From: Castanea sativa
Taxonomy: Eukaryota; Streptophyta; Magnoliopsida; Fagales; Fagaceae
Direction: 5' to 3'
DNA length: 64,000 nt
Assembly: GCF_040712315.1 (NCBI RefSeq)
Contig: NC_134017.1
Location: forward strand, 8,028,001-8,092,000
Shown here: piece by piece, positions 52,201 to 61,969 of the stretch
Layout of the letters: each line of letters begins with the position of its first letter
Numbering within the stretch: position 1 is the stretch's first letter
Position numbers and translations under genes: made by a program
The notes under the pieces: generated by a model
Seen by the model: the letters and a program-made list of their open reading frames with translations, nothing else
What the model was told of the DNA's origin: nothing
Databases searched by the model: none

Positions 52201-52731
52201 ATATGTCAAATTGGATTACCTATCCTGTAGGTGCCACCCTTTGAGATTTGCCACTTCTTCTAAAGCAACTTTCCATGTTTGCACTTTCTCTATATCGTCC
52301 TTGAAACGTTCTTCATGTTTAAAAAAGGCTTGGGCAAAGACGCCTGTTTGTTTTCGTACATCAGATGGGTCCACATCATAAAATATTGGCAAAACAGTCG
52401 TGATCGTCTCTTTCAGGCATCCAATTATCTTTGTAAGTTCATCCAAGCACCATGTTGATGACGCAAAGTTTCTTGAGAGAATGACAATTGTAAATCTCGA
52501 TTCTTTTATTGCTTTCAAGAGCTCCGGTGAAATAGATTTTCCTATCTCAAGATTTTCCTCGTCTCTAAAGGTAACTATGCCCCTTTGTTTCAAAGCAACA
52601 TATAGATGGTCTGTAAAACTAGTGCGGGTGTCCTCACCTCTAAAACTAAGAAAGACATCATATTTCCACCGAGGTGTTGAAGAGGAAAATGATGACGAAG
52701 AGGAGGCCTTCTGAGAGCTAATGGAAGACAT
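48446..52731 (-). CDS. TIR-NB-ARC-LRR immune receptor TNL-B
   Basis: Intracellular receptor that in this family detects pathogen effectors and signals through TIR NADase activity. Five exons with GT-AG introns join in frame: 52220-52731, 50836-51925, 50440-50715, 49253-50341 and 48446-49186, giving 1235 residues with no internal stop. TIR about 23-165 (YDVFLSFRGEDTR; WCLDEL with Glu98). NB-ARC about 200-500: P-loop GMGGIGKTT 227-235, kinase-2 LIVLDDI 304-310, RNBS-B GSGSRVIITTR 327-337, GLPLA 392-396, MHD 494-496. LRRs about 550-985. The post-LRR C-JID-like domain starts near 1008 (ISGTVIPKWF) and the tail is acidic. Size and exon order are normal for a TNL. The start is the first ATG before the serine-rich lead into the TIR. 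Specificity is unknown. The upstream flank to 54864 shows no other gene. Confidence 0.92.
49221..49250. repeat. (AG)15 microsatellite in intron 4 of TNL-B
   Basis: Fifteen AG units at the position matching the 23-unit tract in TNL-A. The coding strand reads CAG|GTCTCTCT, so the repeat runs directly on from the donor GT. The intron is only 66 bp (49187-49252), close to the lower size limit of plant introns. Confidence 0.9.
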
Positions 52732-54058
52732 TGGAAATATGTTGGCGGCAAGTATTGAACTACAATAAAGAAAAATATATAAATAAATAAATAAAAGAGG
52801 TAGTTTTCAAATAAAATTGACAGAAAAAGTAAAAGAAAAAAAATTAGAGAAAAAAGGAAATATTTGATATGGATGTTTTATTTTAAGGAGGGAGTGAAAG
52901 GATAGAAAAAAGAGGTGGACGTGTATAAATTGAAACCTTATGGATTTGAGAAATGAATTTGCAGTAGTGATTGTAAAGCTCAAAAATATCTTAGAAACAA
53001 CACATGATTCAACTCCTATTATATAATTTCTTTTTTAATAAAGGAATGACTATTATTTTTTCTTTTGTTTGTGAGTATGTGAAAGAGAGACGAAAGACAT
53101 TAATAAAATAAACTAAGGTCACAACAATCTTTCCACTACACTCAATTTGCTAATTACCTCGCACCATTTAATTTAATTTTTTTAAAATAATAAGACGAAA
53201 AAAAACAAGCTATTGGCAACGATCCTAGCCTTACTGGACATTCACACATCCTCTGTTTTCAGTGAAGTCAACATTTTTTGTTTGTTTATTTTTTATACGA
53301 AGTAGATAACTCACGTTATTATGATTATTATTTATGCAGAAATTTATTTAACTAACGTTAAATTATTACAAAAGCATCCTCTGTGTTTGTAATTTAACAA
53401 TCACAGTTCGTATAAGACTAGACAAATTCAGATACTATAAAACAAAAGGTCAAAACCCAGTACAAAAAAATCTGTATGTTCCTCCTCCCCTTTCCCTCTG
53501 CTTTCTCATCATCCAAAAGAGAAATCGAAACATATAGATAAATATAAAAAGAATGAAAGAAAGAAATAAAACAGAGAATTCACACAAAACATTGCATAAG
53601 AGAAGAGATAGGACCTTGAGGATGCGAGTAGGCTTGAACGATTTGGTGGTAGAAAAAACTGTGTGTGCTCAGTTTGAGAGAGAAAAAAAAAATAGAGTGA
53701 CAATAATTGAAGAGAAACACTATTATAGATAAAGTTGGAGAGTCAAGGAAAGTTGTATGAACTATGAAGCTTCGTCATTGGAATTGCTTTTACTCGTGGG
53801 ACTGAATAATTCATCTTAGTTTTATTTTAGTTTATTGGCTTTTTTTTTTAGTCGGAAGATTCCTCTCCATTATGTTCAACAGTCTACAGAGAAAACGAAA
53901 AGAGGAGGAAAAAGAAAAAGAAAAAGAGTACTTTGCCCATGTGAGTCATCCACCATTATTAAACTCACCTTTCTTCACTTCTGTATATCTTATTTTACTG
54001 TTGAACTATGCTTTTAAAGAGCTGTTGGCACTTGGAAATGCTTAAAGATAATTGAAGG

Positions 54059-54232
54059 AGAAATTCTGGTACCAACAACTAGTGCATGATTTTGTGCACA
54101 ACTTGCCTATGTGGTATTTCTAATGTTGTTGGTGGAGGGGTGATGGTGGGTCACTCATCCACCAACCACAACTCGCCACATAGGCGAGTTGTGCACAAAG
54201 TTGTGCACAAGTTGATCGCACCAATGAACTCT
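54059..54232. mobile_element. 174-bp Mutator-like MITE present only in copy B
   Basis: Flanked by a perfect 9-bp duplication AATTGAAGG (54050-54058 and 54233-54241). Copy A has the single empty site at 23845-23853. The ends start AGAAATTCTGG and, in reverse, AGAGTTCATTGG, and converge on GTGCACAACT(T/C)GCCTATGTGG, giving imperfect inverted repeats of about 55 bp. The 9-bp duplication and long ends fit a Mutator-type MITE. Confidence 0.85.
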
Positions 54233-54864
54233 AATTGAAGGTGTTGTCCCCATCTACCTAGTAGAAAATATTAACTACACATTTAAAATGATTTAATAGC
54301 CAAATTTATTTTATTTTATTTACTTGATAGTCACATTTTTCTTTTTAGGTCCGGCATGTTATAGGCTTGGCATTTCCTAATCATCCACACAATTATTCAT
54401 CAGACCCATAAATTGCCTTACTCACTCGGCTTGTCAGGCCTAAATGTAACTATCCTGATCACAGTTGAGACCCAATTGCAAAAGAAGTTTGGCCCAATGA
54501 CCTTATAAGTGAACATTTTATATATAAAAAGGACACATAAAGCCCTTCTAACATTTAATTAAAGTTAGGCCCATGGACAATAGGCCTCTATCTCTCTCTC
54601 TGTGACTCTCTCACAAGAATATACACCTCACATCCAATGCATGTATCGCCCCTTTCACATTGAGTGGGGCTATACATGAATTTTTTTATACTATTCATAG
54701 GTCTTACTGTACTATTTCAACTAACATTCAACTTTATTTACAGTACTTTTAACAAAAAATTTTCAGTTTCAGCAAATAAGCGGATCCTAAACAAACCCTT
54801 AGTGTTAGGTTAAAGTGAAAACAATGTTACCATTAATTATTAATTTATAAAGTAATGTTAATGA

Positions 54865-55509
54865 TGATGTGGGACGAAAACACTGACCGTTCCTGGATGG
54901 TCATCACCTCAGCAGCCGTCCAGGAGTTATCCTCAGGACGAGGGTAACGGACAAGGCCGTCCTGAGGATGATGGAGAAGCTCCATCCCTCGTCCATGGAA
55001 TGCGCACAGCTTATCCCGAGAGGACTCGTCCACATAAAGATTTGTGGACGAGGATGCTACGATTGGAATTATCAGGCACACTCGACGAAGAAATTCCAAG
55101 ACGAGGATATCATACTTAGGAAAATCTCCGAATATAATGTGATAATCCCTTATCCTACGCATAACTGTCATATATCCGTTGTGAAATAGAAATTTAACTC
55201 CTAAACGGTTATGACAATTACATTTAATCCTTGTGCCTCCTCGAATCTAGGGGAGGTTCCGGTATTCAATAACCGTCTATGGGAACACTATATAAACACT
55301 GATTTGGACAAAGCAAAGGTACGTTGAACAGTTTTTCCCAAAAGATTGGAATTCCATATACCAAGAGAAAACTAACTTTACCATCGGAGGGTTCTTGGCC
55401 GGCGGTTCCGGTCACCTTTGATTGTTTTACTTTGTTTTTCAGGCCATTGGAGAGCGAGTTGTCCTTTCAAGTCCGGATCATCCAGCCTACTGATTGAATT
55501 GCCTCATCA
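54865..55509 (+). repeat. 5' LTR (645 bp)
   Basis: Begins TGATGTGGG and ends CCTCATCA, so the termini form the 5-bp inverted pair TGATG/CATCA. The left border is fixed by the end of homology with copy A. The right border is fixed by the primer binding site two bases further on. The LTR is rich in GACGAGG/CCTCGTCC motifs. Confidence 0.85.
55289..55296 (+). promoter_or_regulatory. LTR TATA box
   Basis: TATATAAA in the LTR, about 220 bp before its 3' border, in a sensible position for the transcript start of the element. Confidence 0.5.
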
Positions 55510-55511
55510 GT

Positions 55512-55529
55512 TGGCGCTGTCTGTGGGAA
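55512..55529 (+). other. Primer binding site
   Basis: TGGCGCTGTCTGTGGGAA lies two bases after the LTR. It starts with TGG, complementary to the tRNA CCA end, and matches the TGGCGCCGTCTGTGGGAA form I know from Tat/Retand elements with one change. The priming tRNA is not determined here. Confidence 0.75.
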
Positions 55530-55635
55530 GAAGAGAGAGACTAACAAGAGCAGAGCATACAAACACTACTCAGTCCTTTTTGGTTCAATCGTGTTTTTGT
55601 TGTAAAAAGTTACTCTATCCCATACAAAAGGCTGA

Positions 55636-56733
55636 ATGGTTCGAACAAGATCAAGGGCTACCAGCCCAGGCCACCAGGAGAGTAGGGATGCATCCAGCAA
55701 TCCCCTTCGCGATCGCAGATCAGCACCTGTAATGCCACCGCCTTCTATTCAACACATACAATCCATGGCTGCCGCTATGGCAGAACTGACACGTCAAAAC
55801 CAAGAGTTGAATAGGGAGATCAACCTTAGGAGGCAGCGTCAAGAAGGGCATATGGAGGGAAGGGCCCCGAGTCAGGAAGGAGGAGGGGAAAATGTAGAGT
55901 CCGAGAATCAGACAAGGGGTACCACTTCAAGAAGGATGCCGCACTTGGAGAGAGAAATGAACCAGATGAGGAAAGCCATAGATGAGATGAGGGAGAATAT
56001 GAGGAGGGCAAACCCAGTAGATGATATGGTCCACCGAACGGACTCCCCTTTCACAGCTTCCATCAACAGCCACCCTCTACCCCCGAAATTCAAAATGCCT
56101 TCTTTAGACTCGTACGATGGAAATCCAGACCCTTGCGATCACATTGCAACTTTCAAGACGACCATGCACCTGCAAGGGGTCCCAGACGAGATCATGTGCA
56201 GAGCTTTTCCCACCACACTCAAGGGACCAGCGCGAGTGTGGTTCAGTAAGATTCCCCCAAACTCGGTGGGATCATTCGAAGAGCTGAGTAAACTGTTTGT
56301 CAACAACTTCATTGGAGGACAGCGTCACAAACGCTCCTTCTCTAGCCTGCTGACTATAGAACAAGGGGAAAATGAAAGTTTGCGATCCTTTATCACCCGG
56401 TTTAACAGAGAAGCCTTGACGGTGGACGAGATGCATGACAAATTATTGCTGGCCGCTTTTCACAATGGGGTCAATTCTAACTTGTTCATTCATAAGCTCT
56501 ACGAGCAGGAACCACAGACTATGGCCGAGCTTGTCCATTCGGCCTAGAATTTTATGAATGCTGAAGACGCTATCATAGCCAAGAAAAGAAAAAGGGCAGA
56601 ACGCTCGGAAGTGGGCCACCATCGCTATTCGGATCAGGGACCTCGTCCAAAGAAAGTTTGCGTAGACGAGAGGAAAGATAAGGATAGTAAGAAGGCGAGT
56701 TCCTCCGCGAGGAATCAGCAATACACCCCCTGA
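55636..56733 (+). pseudogene. gag (capsid region)
   Basis: Starts at ATG 55636 (MVRTRSRATSPG). It has an Arg/Glu-rich coiled N-terminal part, then a retrotransposon gag domain at about residues 150-300 (SLDSYDGNPDP, FPTTLKGPARVWFSKIPPNS, FITRFNRE). The frame is cut by TAG at 56545-56547, where CAG is expected from the family pattern, and reads on to a TGA at 56731-56733. There a C-run indel shifts the continuation into the next frame. Gag would form the particle; this copy is defective. Confidence 0.85.
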
Positions 56734-56735
56734 CT

Positions 56736-57290
56736 ATGCCACTAGAGCAGGTTCTTATGCAGATCAAGGACGATCCGTCCATAAAGTGGCCGGATAAAAT
56801 GAAGGGAGACCCCAACAAGCGTAACAAGAGCAAGTACTGTCGCTTTCACAGAGACCACGGGCATGACACGGACAAATGTTTTGACTTGAAGCAGCAGATA
56901 GAAAATCTCATTAGACAAGGAAAACTGAGGAATTTCCTTGGACGAGACCAGAGAGATGAGAAAATGAAAGCTAAGGTGGAAGAATCATCACGACCCCCAT
57001 TAGGAGAAATAAGGGTGATCATAGGAGGAAACTCGATGGCGCAGTCATCCAAGTCAAGAAAGACATATCTGAAGGCAGCGCAGAACATCCAGTTGTCCGG
57101 ACGGCCTAAGACCGGGGAAGTAGACCAGCATGTCGTTACATTCACGGACGAGGAAGCAGGACGACTTCATCACCCACATGATGACGCGATAGTCATCACT
57201 CTACTCATCTCTGACTACATGACCAGGAGGGTGTTGATAGACAATGGAGCTCTGCAGACATCATCTACTACCCCGCATTCCAACAAATGA
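56736..57290 (+). pseudogene. gag C-terminus (zinc knuckle-like) and protease N-terminus
   Basis: Continues gag in another frame. C-x2-H-x3-H-x4-C-like CRFHRDHGHDTDKCFDLK (nucleic-acid binding) comes at about residues 35-52. The start of the aspartic protease follows, with VLIDNG at 57231-57248 (Asp-Asn-Gly, the form usual in Tat elements). A frameshift falls immediately after this active site (about 57249-57254), so the protease is split. Confidence 0.8.
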
Positions 57291-58423
57291 GGCTAGGACG
57301 AGATCAGCTCCGACCAGTAAACTCGCCGTTGGTAGGATTCGGAGGAATGAAGGTGCAACCGGTGGGTACCATCACATTACCAGTGGTTATTGGAACATAT
57401 CCGCAGCAGATAACCAAGGAGGTAAATTTTCTTGTTGTCGATTGTGCGTCGTCATATAATGCAATTATTGGGAGACCAACTTTGAATAGTTGGAAGACGG
57501 TAACCTCTACTTACCACCTGTCCATCAAATTTTCAACTGAGCACGGGGTAGGCCACGTACAAGGGGATCAGTTGGCTGCCAGAGAATGCTATTTGGCTAT
57601 GCTAGCAATGGACGAGCACATGCAGGAAATGAGTATAGACGGACGAAGAATCGCGGCGGAACCCACTGAAGCACTAGAGGACATCCCTTTGGACAATAAC
57701 CAGCTTGAGAAGTATACTAGAGTTAAGGCGAGCATGGAAGAGGGGGCAAAGCGCTCTTTGATCCGGTTTCTAAAGAAAAACCTCGATGTCTTTGCATGGA
57801 GTCATGAGGACATGCCTGGCATTGATCCGAGTGTCATTACCCATAGCCTGAGCGTGTGTCCCTATTCGAAACCAGTGCGTCAGAAGAAAAGAGTTTTCGC
57901 TCCCGAGCGAGACAATGCCATTAGGGAAGAGGTGCAGAAGTTGGTCGCCGCGAAGTTCATCCGAGAAGTTCATTACCTAGATTGGTTGGCGAACGTAGTC
58001 ATGGTCAAGAAAGCTAATGGCAAGTGGCGAATGTGCGTGGACTTCACTGATCTAAACAAAGCTTGCCCCAAGGATAGCTACCCATTGCCACGCATTGACC
58101 AGTTAGTGGACTCGACGGCAGGTCACAGGATACTTAGCTTTATGGACGCTTTTTCAGGTTATAACCAGATTCAGATGAATGAAGCGGATCAGGAGAAGAG
58201 CTCATTCATCACGAGCCAAGGGTTGTATTGCTACAAGGTAATGCCCTTCGGTTTGAAGAACGCTGGGGCGACCTACCAAAGGCTGGTTAACCATATGTTC
58301 CGTCCTCATATCGGGCGAAATATGGAGGTTTATGTGGACGACATGCTGGTGAAGAGCCAAGACGAGGATAAACATCTGGATGACCTTCAAGAGACTTTGA
58401 TATGTTGTGACGGTACAACATGA
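57287..58423 (+). pseudogene. Protease remainder and reverse transcriptase
   Basis: Residues 1-60 carry the protease C-terminal half (NAIIGRPTLNSW). From about residue 180 the reverse transcriptase follows: RMCVDFTDLNKACPKD, FMDAFSGYNQI with the first catalytic Asp, MPFGLKNAGATYQR and YVDDML (58331-58348) with the Asp pair. The catalytic residues are all present. The frame shifts near 58394-58398, just after the palm domain. Confidence 0.9.
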
Positions 58424-59745
58424 AATTAAATCCGAGCAAGTGTGCTTTCAGGGTTTCGTCGGGGAAATTCTTGGGGTTTATGGTGTCGCATAGGGGAATT
58501 GAGGCGAATCCAGATAAAATCCAGGCAATACTGAACATGGAGCCACCGAAAAATATCAAGGAGGTCCAGTCTCTCACTAGACGAGTCGCCGCCCTCAACA
58601 GGTTTGTATCAAAAGCTACTGACAAATGTTTACCATTCTTTAAAGTCCTTAGGAAGGCTTTTGCATGGACGGACGAGTGTCAACAGGCCTTCCAAGACTT
58701 GAAGATGTATCTCATAACGGCACCACTATTGAGTCCGTCTATACCTGGGGAAGAGTTGTACCTGTATTTGGCAGTGTCCCCATACGCAGTAAGCTCAGCG
58801 TTAGTCAGAGAAGAGGGGAGAGTCCAAAAACCGGTCTATTACACAAGCCATGCGATGAGAGGGGCAGAAGGACGATACCCGATGATGGAGAAACTAGCCT
58901 TCGCATTAATCACGGCTTCCAGGAAGCTGAGACATTATTTTCAGGCACACGTCATCAATGTCCTAACAGACCATCCCATAAAGAAGGCGATGAGCAAGTT
59001 GGAAGCTGCTAGACAGCTAGTGCAGTGGGCTGTTGAGCTCAGCGAATTTGATGTCAGATACCTCCCAAGGAGTACGATAAAGGCGCAGGCGTTGGTAGAT
59101 TTCATCGCAGAATTCACCCCCAGCCAGGACGACCTGAACAAGGACGAAGGAAATGAAATGTGGGTGGTTAATGTAGACGGATCGTCCACACTGTATGCAG
59201 GAGGGATTGGAATTGTACTGAAGTCCCCTAAGGGTGATAGGCTGGAGTATGCGGCCCGTTTGCAGTATCCAACTACCAACAACGAGGCTGAGTACGAGGC
59301 TCTACTCAAGGGATTGGAATTAGCCAAGTCCTTAGGGGCAGAGTCGCTAACAATCAGAGGAGACTCTCAACTGGTTATTAACCAAGTGAATGGGATATGT
59401 GATGTTAAGGAAGATCGAATGAAGAAATACCTTAACAAAGTGAAACGCCTTGCACGAAAATTTTCAGCCATAAGTTTTATTCAACTTCCTAGGGAGGAAA
59501 ATGCGGAAGCGGACGCCTTGGCAAAAGCCGCTTCGGCAGGGGTCATAGACGAGTACGACAACATCCAATATATGTCGAGCATAGACATCCCTGACATACA
59601 GCAGATAGGAAGAGGAGAGAATTGGATGAGTCCAATAATGATTTATCTCAAAGATGGAAGGCTTCCAGAAGACAAGGACGAAGCGAGAAAGTTAAGGGTT
59701 AGGTCAGCCAAGTATGTCCTCATAAATGAAGTGCTGTACAAGTGA
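58420..59745 (+). pseudogene. RT thumb, degenerate RNase H and archaeal-type RNase H
   Basis: Opens with the RT thumb (KCAFRVSSGKFLGFMVS). The native gypsy RNase H follows at about residues 110-200; it reads LYLYLAVSPYAV where the first catalytic Asp is normally found (Asp replaced by Ala), although MEKLAFAL and LTDHPI remain. A second RNase H domain of the archaeal type lies at about residues 245-380: VVNVDGSS, NNEAEYEALLKGLELA, IRGDSQLVINQ and ENAEADALAKAAS, with its acidic residues intact. This arrangement is known for Tat elements. It ends at TGA 59743-59745, where an Arg codon is expected. Confidence 0.88.
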
Positions 59746-59772
59746 GGTTTTTCCCAACCTTACTTAAGATGC

Positions 59773-60858
59773 TTGGCTCCTGACGAGTCAAACTATGTTC
59801 TAAGGGAAGTTCATGAAGGATCATGTGGAAATCATTCAGGAGCAAGGTCGCTAGTCCATAAAATCGTCCGCGCCAGCTACTATTGGCCTACAATGCAGGC
59901 AGATGCTAAAGCTTATGTCAAGGTATGTGACCAATGCCAGCGCTATAGCAATGTGCCTAGACAGCCGTCAGAATACCAAACCCCAATGATGGCCCCATGG
60001 CCCTTCGCACAGTGGAGGCTGGATATCCTAGGCCCTTTTCCCATGGGAATCCGGCAAATGAAGTTTTTGGTGGTGGGAATCGACTACTTTACCAAGTGGG
60101 TGGAAGCCGAGCCTCTTGCAACAATCACTCAGCAGAACGTGAAAAATTTTGTATGGAAGAACATTCTATGCAGGTTCGGAGTACCCAGGGTATTGGTATC
60201 TGACAACGGATGTCAATTTGACAATGAGCCCTTCAGAGACTTTTGCAATCATTTCGGGATCAAGAATCACTATTTCTCACCCTCCCATCCACAGGCAAAT
60301 GGACAAGCAGAAGTAGCCAACCGATCCCTGCTGAAAATCATCAAGACTCGGCTCGAGGGGGCAAAAGGGATATGGCCAGACGAGCTACCAGGTGTTCTTT
60401 GGGCCTACAGGACAACTGCACGAACTCTGACAGGAGAGACTCCTTTTAAACTAGCCTATGGTAGTGAAGATGTCATACCAGCAGAGGTTCATATGGCAAG
60501 TCACCGAGTGATGGAGTACCAAGAGAAAGATAATGAGGAACAACTTTGCCTTGACCTCGATCTTATTGACGAGGTAAGAATGGATGCGGAGCAACAGACG
60601 GCAAGGTACAAAAATCTTATGGCCAGACAGCATGACGCCATGGTAAAACCCAGACGGTTCGGCGTGGGGGACCTTGTTCTCAAAAAGGTCTCCTTGGCGA
60701 CTAGGAATCCAGCTCATGGAAAACTGGGACCCAATTGGGAAGGACCCTACAGGGTAATCAACTGCAAGAGGCAGGGGTCCTACTACCTGGAAGCCCTGGA
60801 CGGGCGGAAGTTAGAGCATCCCTGGAACGTGGAACATCTTAGGAGATACTATCAGTGA
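59773..60858 (+). pseudogene. Integrase
   Basis: Same frame as the preceding segment after the TGA. The zinc-binding HHCC module is at residues 12-55 (HEGSCGNH, CDQCQRYSN). The catalytic core has LDILGPFP, VLVSDNGCQFDN and a Glu in HPQANGQAEVANRSL, giving D-D-E. The C-terminal part (GDLVLKKV, GKLGPNWEGPYRV) ends at TGA 60858. The integrase itself is unbroken over 361 codons but is cut off from pol by the upstream stop. Confidence 0.9.
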
Positions 60859-61221
60859 TAAGCAGGGATGAGGGAAGTCAATGGCAAAGTTACGGCTATG
60901 ATTTGCGTGTTTGCTTATATTTGTGTTTGCTTATATCTGCTGCTGTATTTTTACTACTATTATGGTGTGTTACGAATAAAAGTGCACTAGTCCTTAAACT
61001 TTTACACTACTTACAGACCAGCTTACGAAAGACGAGGCTATGTACTTAAGTATCTTAATAAGGCACTAGCTTATAGGCATGTGCCATGTTTGTGAACAAT
61101 GTTCATGTAATAATATGGTTTGAGTTTCTTATGTATTTGATGCATAGATTTAGTTTCCATAATAATATCCACAGAAGGGGAAAAGCCTAAGACGAATTGA
61201 AAAAGTTCGGACGCAGAAATG
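60859..61221. other. Non-coding DNA after pol
   Basis: No reading frame of note and no recognisable signal. Part of the Tat/Retand 3' region. Confidence 0.5.
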
Positions 61222-61510
61222 CTCGTCCAAAGCTTTCCTTTAAAAAGGATAAAGCAAAAAGAAAGAAGCCAAGGCCTTCTCGTCCAAAGTTTTCCTTTAA
61301 GAAGGATAAAGCAAAAAGAAAGAAGCCAAGGCCTTCTCGTCCAAAGCTTTCCTTTAAAAAGGATAAAGCAAGAGAAAGAAGCCAAGGTCTTCTCGTCCAA
61401 AGCTTTCCTTTAAAAAGGATAAAGCAAGAGAAAGAAGCCAAGGACTACTCGTCCAAAGCTTTCCTTTAAAAAGGATAAAGCAAAAGGAAAAAGGCCAAGG
61501 CCCACTCGTC
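61222..61510. repeat. 57-bp minisatellite in the retrotransposon
   Basis: CTCGTCCAAAGCTTTCCTTT starts at 61222 and recurs in the same or nearly the same form at 61279, 61336, 61392 and 61448, with a last truncated start at 61505. The period is 56-57 bp. Each unit also contains AAGGATAAAGCA and AGAAGCCAAGG. The paired reading frames on both strands here are by-products of the repeat. Confidence 0.9.
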
Positions 61511-61969
61511 TAAGAAAGAAAAGTAAGCCTTAAGGTATAGCATTGCAGAGACGAGCACTCGTCAAGACGAGAAAACATAAACATTATAAACTACTTTCGA
61601 GAAGGCGAATAATAATTGCCTAAAGGACAGGCAAAAGTAATGCAGTCATCATCATTGTCCTAAGTGGGTTGTCCATAAAAAGATTGTAGACGGTCATTCA
61701 AGACTTAGAGCATTGTTTAAAAGACAATTGCATAAATGATAACAAACAAAGAAGATATTCTTTAACCTAAAAAGGGTAGACGACCACCGTCCAAAAACCC
61801 TTATAAAATAAGCATTAAAAGGCATTGTTCATAAACTCATCTAGAACACTCTAGACGAGGCAATTGTACTTGAATACATTTCAAATTCTTAAATACATTT
61901 TAAATAAAAGAAAGAAAGAAAAGAAAGCTAAGCGACAATGACAATTGGTTAAAAACAAAAACATCTTCT
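61511..61969. other. Non-coding DNA between minisatellite and antisense gene
   Basis: AT-rich with scattered GACGAG motifs and no coding sequence seen. It would hold the 3' untranslated part of the antisense gene. Confidence 0.45.

Larger units (their letters stand above)
29923..54864. repeat. Segmental duplication, copy B
   Basis: Second direct copy of 1-24644, with the same order of components. The offset is 29922 at the left edge, about 30167-30172 after a 247-bp insertion at 30718, 30184 around 47000 and 30230 near 49000 because of a longer AT microsatellite. Copy B carries insertions absent from copy A: a MITE at 30718-30964, a Mutator-like MITE at 54059-54232 and the LTR retrotransposon from 54865. 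It lacks the 126-bp MITE of copy A at 23908-24033. Stretches without a recognised gene correspond to those listed for copy A. Any continuation homologous to 24645-29922 would lie beyond the retrotransposon and is not visible. Confidence 0.95.

Noticed and set aside
61197..61469. Overlapping 64-109-codon frames on both strands
   Set aside because: All are products of the 57-bp minisatellite; repeated peptides appear on both strands and in several frames.
61222..61510. Regular repeats that might suggest a CRISPR array
   Set aside because: The units are contiguous with no unique spacers, and the context is a plant retrotransposon.
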